Assembly (NCBI GenBank): GCA_016928125.1
Contig: JAFGLK010000295.1
Coordinates: 1 to 12,882, forward strand
Direction of reading: 5' to 3'
Length of the DNA: 12,882 nt
From: Anaerolineae bacterium
Lineage (GTDB): Bacteria; Chloroflexota; Anaerolineae; UBA1429
Shown piece by piece: positions 1-6,554 of this stretch. Under the pieces are notes generated by a model. The model searched no databases and was not told the DNA's origin. It was given only the letters and a program-made list of their open reading frames with translations. The first letter of the stretch is position 1. Each line of letters begins with the position of its first letter. The position numbers and the translations under genes are program-made.

Positions 1-818
1 ATCATCACGACCTTGCCCGTCTTGCGTACCAGATCCAGCCCGCTGGTGACGGCGCGTGGCGAGCCCGAGCACTCGATCCAGGCGTCGGCGCCGATACCGT
101 CGGTGACTTGCATCACCGTGGCGGCCAGATCATCCGCCTGCACGTTGACCACGTGCGTTGCGCCCATAGCGCGCGCCAGGGGAAAGCGCAGATCCTGGTC
201 CAGGTTGGTGCCCGAGACGATGATGTTCTCGACACCCAGCCGGCTGACCCAGATCGTCGACATGAGGCCCATCGTGGCCGAGCCGCTGATCATGACGGTT
301 CGAGATCCTGGGATGGCGGCTGCCAGCTTGTCCAACTGCCCGCGTTCGATCAGACAATGGGTCGTGATGGCAAAAGGCTCGGTCACGCCGGCTACCTCGA
401 GGGGCACATCCGCGGGCAACTTGTGCGCCAACCAGGCCGGCAGGGTTAGGTACTCGGCAAAGGCGCCATGGTACTTGGACCCAAGGGCCAGCTTATGGTC
501 GCAGATGTGGGGCTTGCCGGCGCGACACAGGAAACACTGGCCGCAGGCGCCGGTATGTAACTCGCCCACCACCTGGTCGCCCACACTCCAGCGATCTCGG
601 ACAGCCTCCCCCACCTCGACGATGGTGCCGCAGTATTCATGCCCCATCACGACGGGAGGGGCGTTGGGGAATTCGTCGGCATAGATGTGCAGATCAGTGC
701 CGCAAATGCCGCAATACTTGACCTGGATCAGAATCTCGTCCGCGTCCGGTCGGCGCACCGGCAGATCGCGGATGCCCACATTCCCGTGGCCAGACTCATA
801 TTTGACCAGCGCTCTCAT
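1..818 (-). CDS. Zinc-dependent medium-chain alcohol/polyol dehydrogenase (partial, C-terminus beyond window)
   Basis: This gene runs off the left edge, so only the first 272 residues are visible. It is a medium-chain dehydrogenase/reductase of the sorbitol/threonine dehydrogenase type, oxidising a secondary alcohol with a nicotinamide cofactor in the cytoplasm. Catalytic zinc ligands are C39 (in CGICGTD), H60 and E61 (MGHEY). The structural zinc lobe is complete, with C92, C95, C98 and C106. E147 in TEPF matches the usual interdomain glutamate. The Rossmann loop reads GSATMG (179-184). The acidic residue that normally ends the second beta strand and binds the NAD ribose appears replaced (SGTN, 202-205), so NADP use is possible. 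The ATG at 816-818 follows a strong site (GAGGAGGTG, minus strand). It is the third gene of a minus-strand operon, 49 nt after the Ldh_2 gene. The substrate is not evident; the neighbours suggest a sugar, polyol or sugar acid. Confidence 0.93.
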   Translation of the reverse strand, partial: MRALVKYESGHGNVGIRDLPVRRPDADEILIQVKYCGICGTDLHIYADEFPNAPPVVMGHEYCGTIVEVGEAVRDRWSVGDQVVGELHTGACGQCFLCRAGKPHICDHKLALGSKYHGAFAEYLTLPAWLAHKLPADVPLEVAGVTEPFAITTHCLIERGQLDKLAAAIPGSRTVMISGSATMGLMSTIWVSRLGVENIIVSGTNLDQDLRFPLARAMGATHVVNVQADDLAATVMQVTDGIGADAWIECSGSPRAVTSGLDLVRKTGKVVM

Positions 819-867
819 ATCCACCTCCTCGTAAGGGCTGGAATGGTCTCTGCTTTCTGGCAGGATG

Positions 868-1914
868 CTAACCCGGAAACGGGACGCCGAAGCGCTGGCC
901 CAACGCCGAGAGCTCGGCGTAGAGACCCGGGTCGATAGGTATGCCGTCCTTGGCGCGGCGCTCGCGGGTCATGCCCTCGATCTGGCCGGGATAGAGCACC
1001 TGCTTGAAGCCTGGGGCTGGCGGCAGTGTGTTCATCTCGGCGCACATCTCTCCCAGACGCTCCTTGAAAACCTCAATGGGCATGATGCGATCGATGTCCA
1101 TCACCAGAACAAAATGTCCCAGATTGCGCGGCTCATCCATCTCGGTGTACATCTTGTTGATATGCGGCCCCCAGGGCACGCCCGACAGCACGCTACATAG
1201 AATGCCGATCACCATGGCCAGGCCGCTCCCTTTCGGGCCAGCGATAGGATGCAAGCCTGCAACGGCATTGGGGTCCGTCGTGGGATTGCCATCGGCATCA
1301 TAGCCCCATTCGGCGGGGATGGACTTGCCCTCTGTCTGAGCCAGCGCGATCTTGCCATAGGGTATCGAGGTCGTGGCCATATCCAGAATCACCGGGATAC
1401 CGTCCTTCGGAAAGCCAAAGGCGATCGGATTGGTGCCGAAAAAGGCCTTGCGGCTCCCAAAGGGGATCAGGAAAGGATCGGTATCGGTCATCATCATCGC
1501 GGCATAGCCCTGGTTGACGACCCGGTTGACATAGTAGCCGGTCATCCCAAAGTGGCTCGAATTGCGAATGGCTACGATGCCGGTGCCGCTCTCGTCGGCC
1601 AGCTCCATGGCACGTGTGCAGGCATGATAGGTCACCACGTGGCCGAGACCGGCGTCCCCATCCATGACGCCCATCGAGGGCGCCTTGCGCTCGAAGCGCC
1701 ACTGCGGCTGGGTCTTGATGGTGCCGCTGTCCAGCCGCCGAATATAGTGCGCCAGCCGCACGACCCCGTGGGAATCCACGCCGGAGAGATTCGCCGTGAG
1801 CAAGCACTCGGCCACGATATGAGCATCGTCGCGGGGCACCCCTCTGGCAACGAATACCGCTTCCACAAAAGAGAACAGGGTATCTGCTGCGATCACATGT
1901 GTCTCTGCACTCAT
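868..1914 (-). CDS. Ldh_2-family malate/L-lactate/ureidoglycolate-type dehydrogenase
   Basis: The 348-residue protein has the usual length and motifs of the Ldh_2 (malate/L-lactate dehydrogenase, COG2055) family, whose members include AllD, YiaK and ComC. They reduce 2-oxo acids or oxidise 2-hydroxy acids with NAD(P) and share no fold with classical lactate dehydrogenases. Visible motifs are GVDSHG with H49 as the expected catalytic histidine, NSSHFG (118-123), DMATTSIPYGK (178-188), GPKGSG (226-231) and a C-terminal YPGQIEG segment (308-314). The ATG is 6 nt after the SDR stop codon. The sequence GGGGTGA spanning that stop can serve as ribosome binding site, so translational coupling is likely. 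In this family substrate cannot be assigned from motifs alone. A 2-keto sugar acid, as for YiaK, fits the neighbouring dehydrogenases but is an inference. Confidence 0.92.
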   Translation of the reverse strand: MSAETHVIAADTLFSFVEAVFVARGVPRDDAHIVAECLLTANLSGVDSHGVVRLAHYIRRLDSGTIKTQPQWRFERKAPSMGVMDGDAGLGHVVTYHACTRAMELADESGTGIVAIRNSSHFGMTGYYVNRVVNQGYAAMMMTDTDPFLIPFGSRKAFFGTNPIAFGFPKDGIPVILDMATTSIPYGKIALAQTEGKSIPAEWGYDADGNPTTDPNAVAGLHPIAGPKGSGLAMVIGILCSVLSGVPWGPHINKMYTEMDEPRNLGHFVLVMDIDRIMPIEVFKERLGEMCAEMNTLPPAPGFKQVLYPGQIEGMTRERRAKDGIPIDPGLYAELSALGQRFGVPFPG

Positions 1915-1920
1915 CCTCTT

Positions 1921-2670
1921 TCACCCCATGTACATACCGCCGTTGATGTCGATCACGAGACCGGTCAGATAATCTGAAAGTGGCGACGCGAGAAACAGCA
2001 CCACGTTGGCCACATCCTCGGGTTGTCCAAGGCGTTTGAGCGGGATTGTGTCTGTGTAAGCCTCCTCGTGGTCGCCGACTTGCCGTTTCACCGGCTCTGT
2101 AGCGATGATGCCAGGCGCGATGGCGTTGACGTTGATGCCGTGCGGGCCGCCCTCCTTGGCCAAGGTCCGCGTCAGGCCAACCAAACCCGCCTTGGAACTG
2201 GCATAATGCAGGCCCGCCTCGATGCCACCCACGCGCGCCGCCATGGACGAGGCATTGATGATTTTCCCGCTGCTCTGAGCTTTCATCGTCTCAATGAAGG
2301 ACTGGCAGACCAGGAAGGGGCCGCGCAGATTCACATCCAGCACCAGGTCCCACTCCTGCAACGTCACGGCGCCAATGCCTCGCCGGTAGGCGATAATCCC
2401 GGCGTTGTTAAAGAGAATGTCCACATGGCCCATCTCGCCCAGCACTCGATCGCGCATGGCCAGAATGTCATCGGGATCTCCCAGGTCGCAACGCAGGGCC
2501 AGGCCGTCGTCCAGCTCTTGCACCACCTGCCGGGCACCCTCCAGGTTGATATCCACGATGACGACGCGTGCCCCGGCTCCGGCGAGGAGCTTGGCCGTGG
2601 CTCTGCCGATGCCGGCCGCCCCACCAGTGACCAGCGCTACCTTACCTGTTAGGTCGATCTGTATGCTCAC
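1921..2670 (-). CDS. Short-chain dehydrogenase/reductase (SDR), GTG start
   Basis: This is a classical SDR of 249 residues, the normal family length. It has the cofactor motif TGGAAGIG (15-22), an aspartate at the end of the second strand (D40, VIVDIN) that favours NAD over NADP, NNAG (88-91), and the catalytic residues N114, S142, Y156 and K160 (YASSK). I chose the GTG at 2668-2670 because GGAGG lies 7-8 nt upstream and the resulting N-terminus, MSIQIDLTGKVALVTGG, starts where SDRs usually start. A longer frame opening at 2748 adds 26 residues unlike the family. It is the first gene of the minus-strand operon with the Ldh_2 and zinc dehydrogenases. The likely job is oxidation or reduction of a sugar, polyol or hydroxy acid. 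A FabG-like ketoacyl reductase is possible, but the context argues against it. Confidence 0.93.
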   Translation of the reverse strand: MSIQIDLTGKVALVTGGAAGIGRATAKLLAGAGARVVIVDINLEGARQVVQELDDGLALRCDLGDPDDILAMRDRVLGEMGHVDILFNNAGIIAYRRGIGAVTLQEWDLVLDVNLRGPFLVCQSFIETMKAQSSGKIINASSMAARVGGIEAGLHYASSKAGLVGLTRTLAKEGGPHGINVNAIAPGIIATEPVKRQVGDHEEAYTDTIPLKRLGQPEDVANVVLFLASPLSDYLTGLVIDINGGMYMG

Positions 2671-2804
2671 GATGCCCCTCCACGCGCTCCTCGGTGGACA
2701 TGCGCCCAGTTCACTCGAATACCGTGTGTCTGAGCCGTTGCGCCCCATCCGTCAATCCCATTGTGTCGGCTCGGTCGGACCCTGTCAACCATGGGGACTC
2801 ACGC

Positions 2805-2834
2805 ATGATACACAAGTTGGAGGGGGAGCGCCAA
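2805..2834 (-). promoter_or_regulatory. Candidate sigma70 promoter for the dehydrogenase operon
   Basis: On the minus strand, TTGGCG (2829-2834) and TATCAT (2805-2810) are separated by 18 bp, matching 4/6 and 5/6 of the -35 and -10 consensus. Transcription would start near 2798, giving a leader of about 125 nt before the SDR start. The match is moderate and only its placement upstream of the operon supports it. Confidence 0.4.
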
Positions 2835-2847
2835 TTGCAGCGGCTGG

Positions 2848-2861
2848 TTCGGTAGTCCGAA
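2848..2861. promoter_or_regulatory. 14-bp palindrome, possible operator
   Basis: TTCGG and CCGAA flank a TAGT centre, forming a perfect 5-bp inverted repeat. It lies just upstream of the -35 element proposed for the dehydrogenase operon, about 50-63 bp before the expected start point, where activators often bind. It also sits between the two divergent promoters. A repeat this short can occur by chance. Confidence 0.22.
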
Positions 2862-2967
2862 TTCCCGTAGAGTCCTTCCATCGTGTCAGCCATGGTTTGT
2901 ACGGCTCTGCGGAATCCCCTGGACCTCACACTGGTGGAACACGATCTTGCCGAGGTGATCCCATCGC

Positions 2968-2996
2968 TTGTCCACGCGGTGAATTCGTCCTATAAT
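2968..2996 (+). promoter_or_regulatory. Sigma70-like promoter of the ABC exporter operon
   Basis: TTGTCC (2968-2973) is followed after exactly 17 bp by a perfect TATAAT (2991-2996). Transcription should begin near 3003, about 45 nt before the ATPase start codon at 3048. This placement rules out the longer open frame beginning at 2883. Confidence 0.72.
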
Positions 2997-3047
2997 CTCG
3001 CCCTTGCGATCCGTGTGGGGAAGATGAGCTGCCCCAAGGAGTGCCGC

Positions 3048-4031
3048 ATGCCCCAGATCATCGTGGAAGACCTGGTCAAAGTGTATCAAGTGGCGCAAAG
3101 GCAGCCGGGTACGTGGGGCGCGCTCAAGAGCTTGGTTGCCCGGCGCTATCGCGAGGTGCGCGCGCTGGATGGCGTCAGCTTCACGCTCGAGCCAGGCGAA
3201 CTGGTCGGCTACATCGGCCCGAATGGCGCGGGCAAATCCACCACCGTCAAGGTGTTGGCCGGCATCTTGGTGCCCACCTCGGGGCGTTGCGAGATCCTGG
3301 GGCGCGTGCCCTGGCGTGAGCGCATCCAGCATGTCGCTCAGATCGGCGTCGTCTTTGGCCAACGCACTCAACTCTGGTGGGACTTGCCCGTGGTCGAGTC
3401 ATTCGAGCTGCTGCGCGATATCTATCACATCTCACCAGCGGCGTACGATCGCTCCCGGGACGAGCTCATCCAGATGATGAACCTGAGCGCGCTTCTGGAT
3501 ACGCCCGTGCGCCAGCTCAGTTTGGGCCAGCGCATGCGTTGTGACCTGGCCGCGGCGCTCTTGCACAGCCCGCCGCTCCTCTTTTTGGACGAACCCACCA
3601 TTGGCCTGGACGCAGTGGCCAAGTTGGCCGTACGCGAATTCGTGCGGCAGCTCAATCGTGAGCGCGGCATCACCGTCATCCTCACCACCCATGACATGGA
3701 CGATATCGAGGCGCTCTGCTCGCGGGTGCTGCTGATCAGCCAGGGCCTCATCCTGTTCGATGGACCCCTGGCGGAGTTGCGGGCTCAGGTGACCAATGAA
3801 CGTCGGCTCATCATCCATCTGGCTCGCGAGGACGACTGGATCGAGGACGCGGACGCTCGGGTGATCGGCCGTGAGGGGGCGCGGGTGACGCTCCAATTCG
3901 ACCCCCAAAGCATCCCCGCCGCAGAGCTGATCGGGCGGATCACGAGTCGCTATGCGATCCGCGATCTGTACGTCGAGAACCCCCCCATCGAAGAGATCAT
4001 CGCACAGGTCTACGAGGAGATGCGTGGATGA
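3048..4031 (+). CDS. ABC-2 exporter ATP-binding protein (COG4586 type)
   Basis: The 327-residue cytoplasmic ATPase powers the two membrane proteins encoded downstream. All nucleotide-binding motifs are intact: Walker A GPNGAGKST (57-65), Q-loop Q105, signature LSLGQ (157-161), Walker B ending in D181-E182, D-loop GLD (186-188) and switch H215. An insert with RRYREVRALDGVSF before Walker A and a QRTQLWWDLP stretch after the Q-loop are typical of the COG4586 group, which pairs with COG4587 and COG3694 permeases. The tail after about residue 240 is an accessory domain. The ATG follows AAGGAG by 7 nt and a promoter lies just upstream. Its last four bases (ATGA) overlap the next start, so translation is coupled. 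The exported substrate is unknown; some relatives are annotated as viologen or drug exporters. Confidence 0.93.
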   Translation: MPQIIVEDLVKVYQVAQRQPGTWGALKSLVARRYREVRALDGVSFTLEPGELVGYIGPNGAGKSTTVKVLAGILVPTSGRCEILGRVPWRERIQHVAQIGVVFGQRTQLWWDLPVVESFELLRDIYHISPAAYDRSRDELIQMMNLSALLDTPVRQLSLGQRMRCDLAAALLHSPPLLFLDEPTIGLDAVAKLAVREFVRQLNRERGITVILTTHDMDDIEALCSRVLLISQGLILFDGPLAELRAQVTNERRLIIHLAREDDWIEDADARVIGREGARVTLQFDPQSIPAAELIGRITSRYAIRDLYVENPPIEEIIAQVYEEMRG

Positions 4032-4819
4032 GGGCCTATGTGGCCATGATCAAGGCGCGTTTTCGGATGCTGCTGCAATATCGCGCGGCGGCCCTGGCGG
4101 GCTTTACCACGCAGCTCTTCTGGGGCGGCATCCGCGTGATGATCTTTGAGGCCTTCTATCGCTCGACGACGGCGCCCCAACCGCTGACCTACGCCCAGAC
4201 GGTGACCTATCTGTGGCTGATTCAGGCTATGCTGCTGATCATCCCTTGGGGCATTGACTCTGAGCTGCGTCGGCTGATCCTCGGGGGCAATGTGGCCTAT
4301 GAGCTGGTGCGCCCCGTCGATCTCTATTGGCTCTGGTACAGCCGCGCCATCGCCACCCGCACGGCTCCAGTATTGCTGAGAGCCACCCCCATGTTCATCA
4401 TCGCTGGCCTCTTCTTCGGCATGCAGCTCCCGGCGTCGCCGGCCTCCGCCGCCGTCTGGGTCATGTCCATGGCTGGCGCCCTGGCGCTCAGTTGCGCCCT
4501 TAACACGCTGATGGCCGTCACCTTGATCTGGACCATCACCGGGGACGGGATCGTCCGTCTGCTGGCGACCGTGACCATGATCCTTTCCGGCTCGATCATC
4601 CCACTGCCCTTCTTCCCAGATTGGGCCCAACGCATCTTGAACCTGTTGCCCTTCCGCGGGCTGATCGATGTGCCTTTTCGTATCTACATGGGAGACATCA
4701 CTCCGCTTCGGGGATTGGGGTTGCTGGGGCATCAGTTGGGCTGGAGCGCGGCGCTGATCCTGTTTGGGCGTTGGCTGCTTGGGCGCGGGATGCGGCGCAT
4801 GGTGGTGCAGGGGGGCTAG
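4028..4819 (+). CDS. ABC-2 family permease subunit 1 (COG4587-like)
   Basis: This 263-residue inner-membrane protein has about six hydrophobic segments, near residues 20-42, 57-77, 108-130, 138-165, 172-195 and 230-250. The N-terminus (MIKARFRMLLQYRAA) and the cytoplasmic-loop motif GGNVAYELVRPVDLY (89-103) are typical of the ABC2_membrane_6-type permeases that work with COG4586 ATPases. It starts inside the stop codon of the ATPase gene (ATGA overlap) and ends 5 nt before the second permease, so the three genes form one operon. The two permeases are different proteins with the same plan, which implies a heterodimeric membrane channel. The substrate cannot be read from sequence. Confidence 0.88.
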   Translation: MRAYVAMIKARFRMLLQYRAAALAGFTTQLFWGGIRVMIFEAFYRSTTAPQPLTYAQTVTYLWLIQAMLLIIPWGIDSELRRLILGGNVAYELVRPVDLYWLWYSRAIATRTAPVLLRATPMFIIAGLFFGMQLPASPASAAVWVMSMAGALALSCALNTLMAVTLIWTITGDGIVRLLATVTMILSGSIIPLPFFPDWAQRILNLLPFRGLIDVPFRIYMGDITPLRGLGLLGHQLGWSAALILFGRWLLGRGMRRMVVQGG

Positions 4820-4824
4820 GTGAG

Positions 4825-5628
4825 ATGTGGGATGGACTCAAGCTCTTCTGGCGCTATGTGGAGGTCTCGCTGCGCAGTCAGATGCAATACCGCGCCTCGT
4901 TTATCATGCTCTCCCTCGGCACCTTCTTGGTTACGGGCATCGAGTTCGTGGGCGTTTGGGTGCTCTTTGATCGCTTTGGCGCCCTGAGAGGCTGGCAGTT
5001 GGCCGAGGTGGCCCTTTTCTACGGCCTGGTGAACACGGCGTTCGCCCTGGCTGAGGCGGGGGCGCGCGGCTTTGACACCTTCGACGGCATGGTGCGCAGC
5101 GGCGATTTTGACCGCATTCTGCTCCGCCCGCGGAGCACGGCCCTGCAGATCGCCGGACGCGAATTCCAGTTGATGCGCATCGGCCGCTTCTCCCAAGGCC
5201 TGCTGGTTCTGATCTGGGCGACCGTGACGTTGCACGTAACCTGGACGCTGCCACGCGTGCTCTTGCTCACAACGGCCATCCTGGGCGGGGCCTGTCTCTT
5301 CTCGGGGCTCTTTGTCCTCCAGGCGACGCTCGCCTTCTGGACGGTGGAGTCGCTTGAGGTCATGAACACGATGACCTACGGCGGCGCGGAGACGGCCCAG
5401 TTTCCGCTGACGATGTACCGCGACTGGTTTCGCAAGTTCTTCACTTTCCTGGTGCCGCTGGCCGCCGTGACCTATTTCCCAGCGCTGGCCATCATCGGGC
5501 GCCCCGATCCGCTGGGCACATCTCGTGTATTTCAGGCCCTGGCCCCCTTTATCGGGGTCGCCTTTCTGATCGTGGCACTGCAGGTTTGGCGCCTGGGCGT
5601 GCGGCACTATCACTCTACCGGCAGCTGA
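4825..5628 (+). CDS. ABC-2 family permease subunit 2 (COG3694-like)
   Basis: This 267-residue membrane protein is the second half of the exporter channel. The N-terminus (YVEVSLRSQMQYRASF) and the loop motif FDGMVRSGDFDRILLRPRS closely parallel the equivalent regions of subunit 1, including the conserved LxRP. About six hydrophobic segments are visible, beginning near residue 25. The chosen ATG at 4825 follows GGTGAG and lies 5 nt after the previous stop codon. A frame open from 4621 would overlap subunit 1 by 200 nt and adds non-homologous sequence, so I reject it. No clear intrinsic terminator follows. Confidence 0.88.
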   Translation: MWDGLKLFWRYVEVSLRSQMQYRASFIMLSLGTFLVTGIEFVGVWVLFDRFGALRGWQLAEVALFYGLVNTAFALAEAGARGFDTFDGMVRSGDFDRILLRPRSTALQIAGREFQLMRIGRFSQGLLVLIWATVTLHVTWTLPRVLLLTTAILGGACLFSGLFVLQATLAFWTVESLEVMNTMTYGGAETAQFPLTMYRDWFRKFFTFLVPLAAVTYFPALAIIGRPDPLGTSRVFQALAPFIGVAFLIVALQVWRLGVRHYHSTGS

Positions 5629-5638
5629 ATCTCTCCGC

Positions 5639-5668
5639 TTGGCAACCCCCGGCCGATTGTGCTACCAT
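5639..5668 (+). promoter_or_regulatory. Promoter of the TIM-barrel isomerase gene
   Basis: TTGGCA (5639-5644, 5/6 match) and TACCAT (5663-5668, 4/6 match) are 18 bp apart, and TGC directly before TACCAT forms an extended -10. The start point would be near 5675, leaving a leader of about 70 nt. It lies 10 bp after the exporter operon, so the isomerase can be expressed independently. Confidence 0.55.
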
Positions 5669-5748
5669 GCCCCCAGTCCGTGACATCCGGCCTGAAAGCT
5701 CCCTGGGACGCCCCGAGGAGTATCCTATCTCACGCTGAAGGAGGAACG

Positions 5749-6519
5749 ATGCCAGAAAACGTGGTCGGCGCTCAGCTCTACACGGTGCGCGACTATACCA
5801 AGACGATCGAAGGCGTGGCCGAGAGTCTCAAGAGGGTGGCCGACATCGGCTATTCGGCGATCCAGATCTCCGGTTTCGGCCCTGTGGACCCCAAAGAGGT
5901 GGCCAAGCTGGTTCAGGACAATGGCCTGAATGTGGTCTCCACCCACATGGGCTGGGACCGCTTCCTGGGCGATCTGGATGCGGTCATCGAGGAGCACCAG
6001 CTCTGGAATTGCCCCCATCCGGCCATCGGGAACCTGCCCAGCAGCTACCGCAGCCTGGATGGGTTGAAGCGCTTCCTGGATGAACTGGCGCCCATCTCGG
6101 AGCGATTGGCTGCGGAGGGGATGGACTTTTCCTATCACAACCACAACCACGAACTGGTCAAGTACGGCGGCAAGACCTGGCTGGAGATGCTCTACGAGAT
6201 GGCCAGCCCAGAGATGCTCAAGGCCGAGCTGGATGTCTACTGGATCCAGGCGGGCGGCGGGGATCCGACCTACTGGGTGCGCAAGTGCGCGGGGCGTCAG
6301 CCGCTGTTGCACCTCAAGGACATGACGATCACGCCCGAGCGCGAACAGCGCTTTGCCGAGATTGGGGAGGGCAATCTGAACTGGCCTGCCATTCTGCAGG
6401 CGGCGCAAGAGAGCGGGGTAGAATGGTATCTCGTCGAGCAGGATCGCTCCTATGATCGCGATCCTTTCGAATCGTTAGCGATCAGCTACCGCAATCTCAA
6501 GTCGTGGGGCTTTACGTAG
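5749..6519 (+). CDS. Xylose-isomerase-like TIM-barrel sugar isomerase/epimerase
   Basis: The 256-residue protein belongs to the AP_endonuc_2 / xylose-isomerase-like TIM-barrel superfamily (COG1082; relatives include IolE, IolI and hydroxypyruvate isomerase). These cytoplasmic enzymes use a divalent metal to isomerise or epimerise sugars or their derivatives. Recognisable features are the opening strand VGAQLYTVRD (6-15), STHMGW (64-69), the histidine-rich SYHNHNHE (128-135), AELDVYW (159-165), LLHLKDM (186-192), GEGNLNW (206-212) and VEQD (229-232). E/D/H residues in the last segments are the likely metal ligands. The ATG at 5749 follows AAGGAGG at ideal spacing; an earlier in-frame start at 5659 overlaps the promoter. 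The gene faces the kinase tail to tail with only 35 bp between them. The substrate is unknown; supply of the kinase is a plausible inference. Confidence 0.9.
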   Translation: MPENVVGAQLYTVRDYTKTIEGVAESLKRVADIGYSAIQISGFGPVDPKEVAKLVQDNGLNVVSTHMGWDRFLGDLDAVIEEHQLWNCPHPAIGNLPSSYRSLDGLKRFLDELAPISERLAAEGMDFSYHNHNHELVKYGGKTWLEMLYEMASPEMLKAELDVYWIQAGGGDPTYWVRKCAGRQPLLHLKDMTITPEREQRFAEIGEGNLNWPAILQAAQESGVEWYLVEQDRSYDRDPFESLAISYRNLKSWGFT

Positions 6520-6521
6520 AC

Positions 6522-6534
6522 CGCCCTCTGGGCG
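6522..6534. terminator. Weak hairpin between convergent genes
   Basis: CGCCC and GGGCG form a 5-bp GC stem with a 3-base loop in the 35-bp gap between the convergent isomerase and kinase genes. No T-run follows on either strand, so it is at best a weak bidirectional or factor-assisted terminator. Confidence 0.25.
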
Positions 6535-6554
6535 TGGTGCGCAGAAGTCATCCC

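Larger units (their letters stand above)
2671..3047. other. Divergent intergenic region
   Basis: These 377 bases separate the minus-strand dehydrogenase operon from the plus-strand ABC exporter. I find no credible gene in them. They contain a good plus-strand promoter (2968-2996), a weaker minus-strand promoter (2805-2834) and a 14-bp palindrome (2848-2861). The minus-strand leader between the proposed start point and the GTG is about 125 nt, and I recognise no riboswitch or attenuator in it. Open frames that extend the ABC ATPase upstream into this region lie across its promoter and are not real coding sequence. Confidence 0.6.

Noticed and set aside
2671..2748. 26-codon N-terminal extension of the SDR
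   Set aside because: SDRs start close to the GKVALVTGG strand. The GTG at 2670 has a good ribosome binding site, and the extension has no support.
2883..3047. 55-codon upstream extension of the ABC ATPase
   Set aside because: It contains the -35/-10 promoter at 2968-2996 and is not family-like. The ATG at 3048 has AAGGAG at correct spacing.
4010..4732. 240-codon minus-strand frame antisense to the first permease
   Set aside because: The product is very rich in Q, G, D, H and R with no hydrophobic core. It is the mirror of a membrane-protein gene.
4621..4824. 68-codon upstream extension of the second permease
   Set aside because: It overlaps the C-terminus of the first permease in another frame. 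The ATG at 4825 gives a normal family N-terminus.
5672..5707. CCCAG/CTGGG inverted arms in the isomerase leader
   Set aside because: Five pairs around a 26-base loop is not stable and no riboswitch-like conserved pattern is visible.
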